The translations under genes were made by a program, and so were the position numbers. 64,000 bases of DNA from Miscanthus floridulus (Eukaryota > Streptophyta > Magnoliopsida > Poales > Poaceae): positions 55,056,078 to 55,120,077 of the forward strand of contig NC_089591.1 of assembly GCF_019320115.1 (NCBI RefSeq). Reading direction: 5' to 3'. The notes below the pieces were generated by a model. That model did not search any database. It was not told the origin of the DNA and saw only the letters and a list, made by a program, of their open reading frames with translations. This document shows, piece by piece, positions 45,600 to 56,759 of the stretch (position 1 is its first letter; the number at the start of each line of letters is the position of its first letter).

Positions 45600-46309
45600 T
45601 TGCCACCTCCTCCTCTGCTGCGCAGGCATACATGCGTCGGTATTGCAGCCTCCTATTAACTTCCCGTGACACTCCATACAAAGCGATTGGTGCATGCAGA
45701 ATAATAGGGGGAAGTGGCGTATAAAAAACAAGCTTTTAATCACTCGTGCCTGCAAAATGCTTTGTGTTCCGTCACATGACTTGAATGCTCGGCATAAAAG
45801 CTCATCGGTAACCAAAGTTGCGCCTAACTAACTGGCCCAGCTCAAAAACGTGAGAACACCTTAGAAAGCTGCCCGGAGGGAGTACCTCATATGCGGTATG
45901 CTTAGGCCAGACTTGTGTAGCAGGCCAACTGCAGGCCGTAAAGCCCATTAAAGCCCCCCTTCGGAACAAAAGTTGTACTACATAATACAAAGGAAAAATA
46001 GGAAAAAAAAAACATAGCAATAATGTCAAAAAAACATAGGAATAAAATGCTATAAAACTTCAAATCCTATACGATTTAAGAACAAATTGAAGTTTAGGAA
46101 TATACCTTTGGAAGCAATGTAGGAAAAACATAGGAAACAAGACACTGAGGCTGAAACTCATATCCATGGTGTTTTTCAAAGGAATTGTTGGGAAGTATTC
46201 CTTTTTTCCAAAAGATATCATAGGACTTTTTCCTATATGAATTGAATCCTTTGATATTCCTATTTTTTACTCAATCCAAAGGCATCTAACTACTTTAGTA
46301 GGGGTAAAG
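45600..46309. other. AT-rich spacer
   Basis: No gene is recognised. 45990-46290 has AACATAGGAA- and TTCCTATTTT-type words that could be the ends of a decayed miniature element. Confidence 0.45.
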
Positions 46310-47180
46310 TTCATTCTACTCTACCTCCCTAATAAATTAACGTTATAATCTATTTTTTTCTCCTCAAACTTCAAAACATGATGTCTTACCTCCTGAACTC
46401 TCAGACAGTTCAAATTGTCTCCCCGTCCTAGTTTGGAGCGGGTTTAAAGACATTTTTTTTCCTTTTTAGTTAAAAACTTGGCAAACACTTGATAAAGTTT
46501 TTAAACCACAACAAAATGTGTCTAACCTTTTAAAACTTACAAAAAAAAAAATTCTAAAGACAGATTGGGATATACAAAATCAAATAAAAATTCTAAAGAC
46601 TTAAAAAAAACTAGGTTTAGGGTTTAGGGTCCACAAAAATGTCCACAAAAATCTAGTAAAATTCTAGAAGCATTCTAATTGATCTATAAGAGTGTTTTAA
46701 AAACTTTGCATGGAAAATATATGAGATGCAACCAATATGAAGGCAACATAAATTAATGTTGAATGCATTCATGCTGGTTGTGTATTGCATTTTTTGTTGT
46801 GGAAAGTTTTCAAAACATGTTTACATATCAATTAGGATGCTTTGGGAATTTTCTAGTTTGATTTCATACTTTTTCATTTTCCTAGAGCTAAATCTATGTT
46901 GAAGCATCTTCAGACATTTTCATGAGCTCTGATATTTTATTTTGATTTGTTGTATCCCAACTACCTCCTTTTTGGAATTTTTAAAAGCTTAGAGACATTT
47001 TCTGTGATTTAAAAACCTTATCATTTATCAATTATTTTAGCTAAAAGAAGGACAAAATCGCCTTTAACTCCACTCTAAATCAGGACAGGAAGGTAATTTG
47101 GGCGGTTTTGAGAGTTTAGGAGGTAAAATGTGTGATTTTAGAATTCGAGAACAAGGAGGTAGAATAGTCTTTTTTCCATC
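46310..47180. mobile_element. Long-TIR (Mutator-like or foldback) element, about 870 bp
   Basis: The left 140 bases (with TCTACTCTACCTCC and TTACCTCCTGAACTCTCA) reappear inverted at the right end (TTTAGGAGGTAAAA, GGAGGTAGAATAG). The interior is AT-rich and non-coding. I could not find a convincing target duplication. 47181-47845 is further AT-rich spacer without a gene. Confidence 0.55.
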
Positions 47181-47845
47181 CTAAAATTTTGGAGGCCTTG
47201 TACGGTCAGCCCACTTGGACTGAGCCTTGTACCGGCATTATTTTTTCCAGACGTACATGGGAATTGATAGATTTGTAATTATTAGAGAGGGAGCCTCTGC
47301 AAGGGCGGAGAACGAGAAGGCCAATTTTAGAGAGCGAAACTGATGCAGAATGACATTTGTTGGATGTTTTTTTTATGTTCTCTAAATTTGTGTGTGATGT
47401 TAGTGGAACGGGGCTGTAGAGCCGTTTAGAGATGCACTAAAATACTATCAATGGTACAAACATTATGAATTTAGTACTCTGACTATAATTTCTCAACCTA
47501 AATCCAACTGATGATTTTAGTGAAATAACCTCATTCCTCATGTTTATTAGTTGTGGTGGATGAAGTGGTGATGTATTGGAGATCAATGGATGAAGTGGCG
47601 ATGGATGGAGATCAGTCCATTTCATTATATAAACCAAAAAAATAGAGTAGTGATCAAGCAATATTTAACCACCTCATTTCTTAAACAAACACCTATATAT
47701 ATGTGCTGAACCCAAATTGTAGATACCCAGCAGCCAATTGTTCGTGGCACTTAGCATATCACAGATGCTTCATTATTCACGAGTCCTGCATTTTTATTGT
47801 TACTAGTAGTACGCTGGCGCCGTTACAAGTATGCTACGCCGAGTA

Positions 47846-48299
47846 TCTATATCTATAAAAGACTATAAATTTGAGGGGCGTCGCATCGCGAATCACTGTT
47901 CATTCGGCGCGCACACAGACCCAGTCCCATGTATACGAACAATACCGGATCATGATAAACAGTACCCGACCCGCTAAGGAACAGTACCAACCCTTTTTTT
48001 AGGCGCTCACTGTTTCCCGCGCTCTTTTTTTTTTTTGCGTTCACTGTTTTCCACGCGAAGCGCGGGGTTACCTGCCAGTAAGAACTTTAACTGTGAGGGA
48101 TGTCACATCTCGCGCACTGTTCATCGCCCCCTCCCGGACTCATATCGATGTATATCAGCAGTGCCGGGCGTGATATTGTTCACCCGACCTGATAAGTTTT
48201 TTTTTTACCTGAAAAAGTAACACTGCTCTCCTGATAAAAAAAAATTCCTATTTTTTTCCCCCACCTCCTTCCCACGCGAAGCGTGGGCATCCATGCTAG
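47846..48299 (+). mobile_element. Non-autonomous Helitron, 454 bp, apparently a two-unit dimer
   Basis: It starts TCTATATC after an A and ends CTAG before a T. The 3' hairpin CCCACGCGAAGCGTGGG (7-bp stem) lies eight bases before the CTAG. A second hairpin of the same kind, CCACGCGAAGCGCGGG, followed by a CCAGT end, lies at about 48051-48080. After it the start of the unit recurs in diverged form (GAGGGATGTCACATCTCGCG against GAGGGGCGTCGCATCGCGAA). It ends 56 bp from the stop codon of chitinase 2. Confidence 0.75.
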
Positions 48300-48355
48300 T
48301 TATTTATTATTCTTCACCAGCCAAGTATGCATGCATGAACGCGGCTCCTCTTCCT

Positions 48356-49156
48356 CTAGCAGGTGAGGTTGTTCCCCGGGTCGACGCCGAACTGCTTGCA
48401 GTACTGCTTGTAGTAGCCCACCCGCGCGTTCATTTGGGCGGCGTTGTTTCCGTTGCACTCGAGGGCTCCGTTGATGGCCCTGATGGTGGCGCCGAACCCT
48501 TGCGGCATCACCCCGTGCACGTTGTTCTTCCAGAACCAGAGCGCCGCCTTGAACGCAATCACAGGGTCCTGCGCCACCCTGTCCGGGTTCCTGAGCCCAT
48601 CGAAGCCGATGTCTCTTCCGGCAGCCCCGTAGTTGTAGTTCCACGAGATCTGCAGCGGGCCGCGTCCGTAGTATTTCTTCCCCGCAGCGCACGGCCACTG
48701 TGTGTTGCTCGAGTCACAGTAGGCGTTGTTCTTGTTGATCTCACTGATGTAGCAGAAATCTGTCGGGAAGAAGCCGTGTAAATTATGTTCCAAATTGATC
48801 ATGATCAGCATGATATGCTGCCACATGCATCCCGTGGAAGAAAGATTACACTCTGCAATTAGTGGAGGTTTAGGTTCAATCAACTTACGTCCAGTCTCAT
48901 GTGTGGCGTGAGCGAAGAAGGCGGCGATCTCGCGCTTGCCGTGGGCGAAGCCGGAGTACGAGTTAGCGGCGTTCAGGAACGCGCCTCGCGAGTAGAAGTT
49001 GTTGCCCTCGCACCCACCTCCGGCCTGGGACTTGATGCCGTTGAAGAACGCGTGGGTGACGACGTTACCCACGTTCTTCGCGGCTACCGGACCGACAGCG
49101 CAGAGGAGCGCTAGCCCGAGAGCCAGAACCGTGAGGATTGTCGGCAAGTTTGCCAT
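48356..49156 (-). CDS. GH19 chitinase 2, class IV-like, both catalytic Glu present
   Basis: Exon 1 (49156-48889) and exon 2 (48759-48356) give 223 residues (donor GGAC|GTAAGT, acceptor GACAG|AT). Residues 1-26 are a signal peptide. The mature protein begins directly with the GH19 core (NVVTHAFFNGIKSQAG) and lacks a hevein domain. Catalytic residues are Glu87 (HATHETG) and Glu96 (CYISEIN). KKYYGRGPLQISWNYNYG and the C-terminal PGNNLTC are conserved. It should hydrolyse chitin in the apoplast, a typical defence role. The 129-base intron is a multiple of three and has no stop, so a retained-intron form would carry 43 extra residues. The TATA box is at 49218, and CACTA-2 starts 21 bp beyond it. 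Confidence 0.92.
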   Translation of the reverse strand: MANLPTILTVLALGLALLCAVGPVAAKNVGNVVTHAFFNGIKSQAGGGCEGNNFYSRGAFLNAANSYSGFAHGKREIAAFFAHATHETGRKLIEPKPPLIAECNLSSTGCMWQHIMLIMINLEHNLHGFFPTDFCYISEINKNNAYCDSSNTQWPCAAGKKYYGRGPLQISWNYNYGAAGRDIGFDGLRNPDRVAQDPVIAFKAALWFWKNNVHGVMPQGFGATIRAINGALECNGNNAAQMNARVGYYKQYCKQFGVDPGNNLTC

Positions 49157-49217
49157 GCTTCCTTGCTGCGGTGCAGCCTGCGCTGTGAGGTGATTTGAGA
49201 TGGCATGCTGGTGTCGC

Positions 49218-49225
49218 TTTATATA
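49218..49225 (-). promoter_or_regulatory. TATA box of chitinase 2
   Basis: The minus strand reads TATATAAA, 62 bases before the start codon. Only 21 bases separate it from the left end of CACTA-2, so all further upstream control sequence is now transposon. Confidence 0.75.
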
Positions 49226-49246
49226 GAGGTCAGGTCAGGGCGTGGG

Positions 49247-49545
49247 CACTACTATGAATCAATTTGCGCAGCGTGGCCAAAATACGCTCCGTGGCGGGCA
49301 CCTCTTTTGTCCGCCACGGTTAACCGGTGGCAGAGGCGCCCGTTGCGGGAAAATGGTTTACCGCGGCGGGCCACCTTATTTGCCCGCCGTAGGAAATCGT
49401 TATTTACCGCGGCGGGCGGTATGAATCGCCCGCCGCGGTTAATACGATTTACCATGGCGGGCTCTTTAAACTGCCCGCCGCTGTAAAGAGTTGATTTACC
49501 GAGGCGGACGTTTTATCTTGCCCGCCGCGGTAAAGCCTGTACAAA
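49247..49545. promoter_or_regulatory. CACTA-2 left terminus and sub-terminal repeats
   Basis: At least six GGCGGGC/GCCCGCC words, mostly next to TTTACC or GGTAAA/GGTTAA, occur in alternating orientation from about 49310 to 49537. They are followed by the leader of the TNP2 gene (49540-49940). That leader contains a CTAGATCTAGATC palindromic run near 49752 and no ORF of note. Confidence 0.75.
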
Positions 49546-49940
49546 TACACAACACAACCCCTTCATCTTCTCCACGGGTCTTCCTCTCTCAAAACTCATG
49601 GGGGGAGGCTTTGTCCTAAAATTTGAGAAAACTTTTGATTTGAGTTGAAGGGCTTGGATTTGAGGGAGGAGGACATCATAAGAGGTTCATAAAGGCTCTC
49701 CCTCTCTCCTTCCATCCTCTCTCTCTATTTCCATCACCTAGAGTTCTCTCTAGATCTAGATCTAGATCCAGATCAATTTTAATGGAAAAAATGATGTCAT
49801 GTATTTCTTTAACTTTAGATTCATCATAGATGCATGCTTCATCTTTCACATCGTCATTTCCTCTCTTTTTCATGATTTTGGACGTAAAAATCATCAATTT
49901 CTCCTAATTCTTCTTTATTTAATGTTGATTGTGACGGATA

Positions 49941-52900
49941 ATGTTCGTAGGTATGATGGATAGGTCGGAATGGATGTACCTGATCGATAGAGTGAATGAT
50001 CCGCGGTACCTCTTTGAATTAAGGAAGTTTATTGCGGCTGGTAAAGCTCACCGTGAGAGACTGAAGCGGATGACAACCATATGTCCATGTTCTCGTTGCA
50101 AGAACCTGAAAGCCCACCGAGACAGCGAGGTGCAAACTCATTTGATCATGTATGGTTTCGTCGAGGGCTACACAGTCTGGACATTTCACGGCGAAAGAGT
50201 TGGTGCGAGTGGCGGTGCATCTGGAGTGAGCTCTTCGACGCCGACGACGACAGCACCACCGGTGAATAAAGATCCTTCAGCAGCAGCTGCGCCAACCGAC
50301 AGTGACAACAGTTGTCGTGATTACATCACGGTGGATGATCTAATGCAAGACATGGCCGACGAAGCCGGCGACGGTGGAGTTGGTCAGGATACTGTGAGCC
50401 AACCCGAGGATGTGCAGCTTGTTGAAGATCTAGTCAAACACTTCGATGAAGACGATGTTGTGTTGGGTTGCCCAAAGTGGTTGAAGAATTTCAGAGAGTT
50501 GAAGCAGGCGGCAGTTGATCATCTCTATAAGGACGACGGCGATTGTCCGAAGGAGTGCACGGCGCTCTGTTTTAACCTCCATATGTTGATGTTGAAGGGT
50601 CGTCATGGTTGGTCTGACACTAGCTTCAATGAGTTGTTAAGCTACCTTGCCACCACGTACCCAACGGCTAACAAGGTGCCCGCCAATACTTATCGGGCCA
50701 AGAAGCTGATCCGGCCAGTGGCGATGAAGCTTAGAAAGTTTGATGCATGCCCTAACCACTGCATCCTGTATCGGGGCAATGAGTATGAGAATTTGACGAG
50801 TTGTCTGCACTACGGCTTTAGTCGGTACAAGAAAAATACTGGTTGTCGCGTGGATGCAAAAGACGAGGGAGGCTTGCGGGGTGGTCGGAAGAAGAACAAG
50901 AAGGGGCAAAGAAGAGCAGTGCGGCCAAATAGTTCTCGGCTCAACAGGACGATGAAGAAGAGGGTTACACGCACAAGAAAAGTCCAGCACTGTCGGTGTG
51001 GTACCTGCCCATGACCGATCGCCTGCGTGCAATATTCGGGAACCCGGACAATGTCAAGCTCATGTCCTGGCATGCATCATCTGACCGCCTGAAAGACGAT
51101 GGCAAGCTATGGCACCCATCCGATGGCAAGCAGTGGAAGGATTTCGACAAGGCCTACCCGGAGTTTGGCAAGGAGCCCAAGCATGTTAGGTTCACGCTGA
51201 GTACCGACGGGATGAACCCGTTCAGTGAGCTTAGCAGCTCGCACAACACTTGACCTGTCGTGCTCACCATGTACAACCTACCTCCCCATCTATGTCAGAA
51301 GCGTAGGTACCTTATGCTGACCATGCTTATCTCCAGACCAAAGTAGCCTGGCAACGATATAGATGTGTTCCTGGAGCCATTCATGGAGAAAATGAAGATA
51401 CTATTTGATGTTGGGGTCCAGATGGTGGATGCATCCCGCAAGGAGAAGTTCACACTAAAAGCAATCATCTTTGTCACCATCACCGATTACCCCGGTCTCT
51501 TCTCACTGTCGGGGCAGATCAAAGGGAAGACCGGCTACGTAATTTGCATCGACGGGACCTGCTACACTTACCTTAAGGGATCCAATAAGATGGTGTACAC
51601 GAGGCACAAACGGTTCCTCGCCAAAAATCACAGGTATAGAAGAAGTATTATGAACAAATACTTTGACAATTAGGACGAGCCGCAGCGTGATCAACCGACG
51701 CAGACTAGTTGGGGGACAAAGGTGTATGAGATGGTCAAGGACATGGATCAGGTGGAGTTTGGAAAGAAGAAGAAGCCGCCTGATGAGGGGCCCAAGCAGA
51801 CAAGGAAGCGAAAGCGGGACCAGACGGAGGAAGTCCCCGCCGCCGTTCCTTTCAAGAAGAAGTCAATTTTCTTCAAGTACCTGTCGTATTGGAAAACACT
51901 GAATACACCCCATGCCATCGACTGCATGCACCTAGAGAAAAATGTCTTCGAAAGCACGATCGGTGTCCTACTGGACATCAAGGGCAAGACAAAGGATGGT
52001 ATCAAGTCACGGACGGATCTTGTCAATTTGGGCATCAGGCCGGACCTTCACCCGGGACCGCCTCAGAACGGTAAAGTCGATATCTCGGGTGCGGCCTGCA
52101 ACCTAACGCAAGATGAGAGGACGGTTTTTCTTAAGTTGCTTAGGGGTATCAAGGTGCCTACTGGTTTCTCTTCCAACATCAAGAGCCTAGTCTCCATGAA
52201 AGACCTCATAATGACCGGCTACAACTCACACGACTACCACTTCATGCTGACGGTGTTCCTACCAATTGCGATTAGGGCTATCCGTTCAGAGTATGTGAAG
52301 ATGGTCATCACACGGATGTCATACTTCTTTAACCGCATCACCCAGAAGGTCATTGATAAGGCTGAGCTGCTTGCCCTAAAGGAGTTCATCGCGGAGACCC
52401 TTTGCCAGCTCGAGATGTGCTTTCCACCATCTTACTTTGATATTATGCCACACCTAATGATGCATATGGTCGATTAGATCCATCAACTAGGCCCCGTGTA
52501 CCTACACCAGATGTGGACGTACGAGCGGTTCATGTCCACCCTCAACAGATACGTCCATAACCGCGCTTACTCGGAGGGCTCTATGATCGAGGCATACACA
52601 ACGGAGGAGGCTGTGAACTGGTGTATGAGGTACATAAAAGATGGGAGGGTGATTGGGCTGCCTGTCCATCACCACGAAGGCAAAACCTCAGGGATGGGGT
52701 GCACAGGCCAAAAAGTACGCACCGATGTGGCAAACCGAACGGTGCAAGAAGCTCATTACAGCATCCTTCATCAGTTAGTGAGCATGGAGAAATACATTGA
52801 AAAGCACCTGGAAGAGATCCGCTCCACTATTGACGGACAGGGCACGGAGGCATGGGTCCAGAACCATCACAAGAGCAATTTCATAGAGTGGCTCAAAGAG

Positions 52901-53542
52901 CAACACATACCCCTTGAAGGATGCCCTGATGAAGATACGGAGATCGTTAAGAGGCTTGTGTTAGGCCCATCCAGCCAAATCACCATGTGGCAAGGGTATG
53001 ACGTCCAGGGCTACAGGTTCCACACGAAAGACAAGGACAAGAAGAGCTCGGCACAGAACTGCGGTGTTCGATACGAGGGTGAAGAAGAGTCCACGGGCCA
53101 AAGGAGGCAATACTATGGGCAAGTCGAAGAAATATGGGAACTTGACTATGGCCAAAACCTACACATAACCATCTTCTGTTGCCAGTGGGTCAAACCGAAT
53201 GCGGTTGCAGTGGACAGTTATGGGCTAACCACCGTGGACCTCAAAAGTATCGGCTACAAAGATGACCCATGGGTACTAGCAACCAATGTCGCACAAGTGG
53301 CCTACTATATATATGCAGAGGACCCAAAAAGGCATGTGGTTGTGTCTAGAAAGCAGCGGATTGTGGGAGCTGATGGGGTGCAGAGTCCCGAACAATACAA
53401 CAACTACGCAGAGCTCGAGCTTTTTACCGATCATCCAAAGAAGATCAAGGCCATCGAGGACCGATTCAACAAGTCCAGGATGATGCCGTGGGCCCGCCCC
53501 GACGGTGAAAAGAGGACGGTGAAAGCACCTGCACCAAAATGA
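49941..53542 (+). pseudogene. TNP2-type transposase of CACTA-2, one frameshift and five stops
   Basis: From ATG 49941 (or 49953) the frame reads a Transposase-associated domain (MTTICPCSRCKNLKAH, GFVEGYTVWTFHGE). It then shifts by phase in the Lys-rich stretch near 50880-50910. From there frame 2 covers Transposase_21 (LSTDGMNPFSELSSSHNT, TMYNLPPHLC), a DUF4218-like part (MPHLMMHMVD, YERFMSTLNRYVHNRAYSEG) and a DUF4216-like part (YYGQVEEIWELDYG, VAVDSYGLTTVDLKSIGYK). Stops lie at 50930 (TAG), 51251 (TGA), 51344, 51671 and 52475 (TAG). It has the same domain order as the CACTA-1 transposase but is clearly a different lineage. It is inactive as it stands. Confidence 0.88.
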
Positions 53543-54105
53543 TATATGTATCCCAGAGACATATATGTAATAATATAGCTCGATCTATTGAAGACAAGTT
53601 TTATAACTTATTATTAATATAATGGAACCATACTACTCTACTAGTACTACTGAATCTACTACTACTACTATACAATACTACTCAACCTACTACTACTATC
53701 TATTGTACTAATACTACTGTGACAGTAAGATCTACACAGTGTCATTCAGACTATTTCTGATAAAACATAAAAACATTGAAGACAAGTTTGAGCTCCAGTA
53801 GCCCATTTGATCAAGCAAGAGGCTCAATTCTTGGTATGCCTGTGAAGATCTGAGATCCAAAGAATAGTGGACTATAATGCAATTTCTTTTTTTATTCAGC
53901 CAATAATGCAGTTAATACACATCCAAAGATGTTGAAATCTTTTTATCTATTTTTCACCCAGTGACTTGATCAATTAACTAGTGCTCATATACAACCAAAT
54001 ATGTTTCTTTGTAATGTTTCTTTGTAATTTCTTTGGTTATACAGAGGCAACACCTTATCTACTCCATAGGAATAATATAGCCAGAGGCAAATTAGTGCAG
54101 TAGTA
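53543..54105. other. TNP2 3' flank with TAC/CTA-rich tract
   Basis: AT-rich sequence. 53630-53720 is a degenerate ACT/TAC trinucleotide tract similar to one at 55715-55855. No gene is seen. Confidence 0.6.
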
Positions 54106-54250
54106 TTAACCATGGCGGGCACGTAACAGCGCCCGCCACAGTTAATAGATTAATCACCGCGGGCAGTGTAAGGTGCCCGCTGCAGTAAACATTTACCGCG
54201 GTGGGCGGCTTATATTGCCCGCCGCGGTTAATCAGTGGCTATATATTTGA
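54106..54250. promoter_or_regulatory. Internal copy of CACTA-2 sub-terminal repeats with TATA box
   Basis: Five GGCGGGC/GCCCGCC-type words in both orientations are followed directly by GGCTATATATTTG (about 54237-54249). Its position after TNP2 and before a GC-rich leader is the same as that of 9966-10165 in CACTA-1. Confidence 0.65.
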
Positions 54251-54854
54251 CCGCTGCCCCCGTCCTCCTCCCCCGTGCCCGTGCCCCGCCCCCGTCCTCC
54301 TCTCCTCGGAACCCTTGCTCCGGCCGCCGAGCTCCTCCGCGCTGGGCCCCGTCCCCGAAACCCTAGCGCCGGCCACCGAGCTCCTCCGCGGCCACCGCAT
54401 GCACCCCCTACCCCCGTCCTCCTCCCCTGTGCCCGTGCCCTGCCCCCATCCTCCTCTCCCCGGAACCCTTGCTCCGGCGCCCGCCGAGCTCCTCCACGCT
54501 GGGCCCCGTCCCCAGAACCCTAGTGCCGGCCACCGAGCTCCTCCGCAGCCACCGCACGCGCCCCCCGCCCCGTCCTCCTCCCCCATGCCCATGCCCCGCC
54601 CCTGTCCTCCTCTCCCCGAACCCTTGCTCCGGCGCCCGCCGAGCTCCTCCGCGCTGGCCCCGTCCCCGGAACCCTAGCGTCGGCCACCGACTCCTCCGCG
54701 GTCACCGTCCACACGCCGGGCCCCGTCCTCCTCCCCGGTCACCGTCCCCGTCGTCCTCCCCGGTCACCGTCCACAGCTGGGCCCCGTCCTCGGAGCATAG
54801 ACGGGCTCTAGTCGCTACCTCCTCACTTGGAACCTGCTGTGCCCAGGCCGAGGT
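54251..54854 (+). repeat. GC-rich leader made of three tandem units of about 155 bp
   Basis: Units start CGTCCTCCTCCCC at 54261, 54415 and 54571, each running through GAACCCTTGCTCCGG and GGCCACCGAGCTCCTCCGC. The block ends at a potential donor (GGCCGAG|GTAAGAAC, near 54853). Open frames rich in Pro and Arg on both strands follow the period of the repeat. It may be the first exon of the CACTA-2 second gene. Confidence 0.65.
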
Positions 54855-55855
54855 AAGAACTATGTAGTACCTTGGTTCTGTAATTACAATGTTGTGTGTT
54901 GTACCACATTGTACCTTCTCTAGTTTTCATAGGTTGTGTACACCTGAGCTGTGTAGATGATTTGAGTAATCTTATTATAACTGTTAACTTGATGTAATTG
55001 TCTATGTTCAATAAAAATGATTTTTATGAAAAAATAGATAAATAAAAAGACCTATGTCATTAGGAGATTAGTAGGGGTAAATTTATTCAGAGGTCAAGTG
55101 GACAAATCGGTTTGTTTGGAGTTGATCTGTTTGAAATATGGCTAGCCCAATAGAAAAGTGGCCTGGACTTCTGATTCGATGGGCTAGGACGATGGATTAA
55201 AAGCGGGCCGCTTTTCCTAGCCCAGTAGATCTCGTAGTCATGTCCTATCGGACGGCTGCGGCCTCGATCGCTGGCCGGATAGCAAGCACGAGGATTTCTA
55301 TTGCGGCAGGGTTGTCTACTAATTATGGCCCGACTCAGTTCCAGTTGTGCGAGTAGTTGTTGCTTCGATGCGCCTATGTTCGTGAGCATAGTTAGTGTGC
55401 ACAAATTGAAATTCTGCTGTCTTTTTAACAATCCCCTTTACAGGCTTATCTCCAATAGGGTTGAGCTGTTTCCATATTTAGCTGGAATTTGTGACCTATT
55501 TATACAAGGTTGTCTCCAACAGCATCGAATCTCAACAGCATTGTCTACAAGAATAAAATTTGTAATTACATGTTGCCTATGATGCCAAAGAAATTTGTGA
55601 CAAAATTCTGAGCATATTCCACTGCCTATGATGCACCTTGCCTTTAAACTGATCACATGCTAAATTTGTGAGAATTTTGAGATGAATTGGTGACTCTGCT
55701 GCAATTTCTAGTAGTATACTACTACTACTGCCTACTACTTTCTCTACTTAATCTATTCCTATACTGTCTGCTACTACTGTCCTCCTATACTACTCCTATA
55801 CTACTGCTATACTACTGTTGTATACTACTACTAGTATACTACTTTCTAGTAGTAT
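54855..55855. other. Sequence between CACTA-2 leader and Tat LTR
   Basis: Intron-like or spacer sequence with no recognised gene. 55715-55855 is a degenerate TAC/ACT tract ending at AGTAT, directly before the LTR. The short frames here are not supported. Confidence 0.5.
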
Positions 55856-56717
55856 TGTTGACACCGTTTTTTGCACGTGTCAAAATGATCGGAGTGGACT
55901 AATCGGCAAGGGAAAAGTTACTGTATACTTGATAGCCGATGAAAGCCAGCTTGTAAAGATGGTTGTCGATAGCTGGTGATGGTCGATGGAGAGGTTGATT
56001 TAGACTCAGGCGTTGCCGATGAGGTTGAAGGTGTCATTGTCGATGCCGATGAAGGGAGGCTTGAAGACTACTGCCGATGAAACAGGGAGTATGCCGATGA
56101 AGGAAGACTTGAGGACTACTGCCGATGAAACAAGGAGTATGCTGATGAAGGAAGACTTGAGGACTACTGCCGATGAAACAGGGGGTATGCCGATGGGAAG
56201 GAGGACGGTGAGATTTCCATCGTAATTGAGGCGGACAGGGAAATAGATAGGAGTTGATTTCCTTTTCTATATTTGTTAGAGTATGATTCATGTAAGAGTC
56301 ACGTGTTTCCTTAGATATGGGCTTGGTGTCCTAGTTGTGTTTGGTTGTGTCTCTTTAGATCAGGGTATAAATATGGAGTGAGAGGCAATGTAATTAGATA
56401 TATCAATCAATATCAAAACCAATTTTTACTCCCATTTGCATCTACTTACTTTTTGGCGACTTCGTCAATTTGCATTATTTTCTCTTTACGAGTTCTCATT
56501 GATTCGGCGAGCTGCATCGCTTCAGTGCGACCTTCGGCGATCCTCGAGTTCCGCGTGAGTACCTCTTGGCCATGACTTCCGGGCGTATCGCTGTTGTCAG
56601 GACCAAAGTGCTCGTATCTTCATCCTTGTCGATTAACAGGTCAAATCGACTGGCACGCCTTGGATATCGATTCGGGTATTAGCCCTTTGTGTTTGCAGAT
56701 CCACTTTTGCATCAACA
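55856..56717 (+). repeat. Left LTR of the Tat element, 862 bp
   Basis: Perfect inverted hexamers TGTTGA/TCAACA close it. The first bases, TGTTGACACCG, are common in grass Ty3 LTRs. A TATA-like GGGTATAAATATGG lies near 56364. Confidence 0.88.
56043..56205. repeat. 48-bp tandem repeat in the LTR, about 3.4 units
   Basis: Units start ATGCCGATGAAGG at 56043, 56091 (ATGCCGATG), 56139 (ATGCTGATG) and 56187. Each holds two TGCCGATGAA-type words 32 bases or so apart. It lies upstream of the TATA-like box, so it could be a U3 enhancer array. Confidence 0.85.
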
Positions 56718-56759
56718 CATCTTTTGGCACGCCCGGTGGGACAAACCAATCCGATCAAT

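Larger units (their letters stand above)
49247..55855 (+). mobile_element. CACTA transposon CACTA-2 (right end not found)
   Basis: The left end reads CACTACTATGAATC. Sub-terminal words of the TTTACCGCGGCGGGC / GCCCGCCGCGGTAAA type follow in both orientations. It encodes TNP2, then repeats the same words internally at 54106-54232 before a TATA box and a GC-rich leader, the same plan as CACTA-1. No inverted right end (TAGTAGTG) is found before 55855, where the Tat retrotransposon starts. The rest is therefore either beyond the window, with the retrotransposon nested in it, or lost. The right limit given is only the last base before that LTR. Confidence 0.75.

Noticed and set aside
46608..46635. 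Two TTTAGGG units, like a plant telomere repeat
   Set aside because: Only two adjacent units inside an AT-rich transposon-like stretch; far too short for an interstitial telomere array.
51663..52074. Additional plus-strand frames within TNP2 of CACTA-2
   Set aside because: Shadows of the transposase frame in another phase.
56013..56225. Repetitive 70-codon ORF (MPMKEDLRTTADET units)
   Set aside because: 48-bp tandem repeat is a multiple of three and lies in the LTR upstream of its TATA-like box; coding is unlikely.
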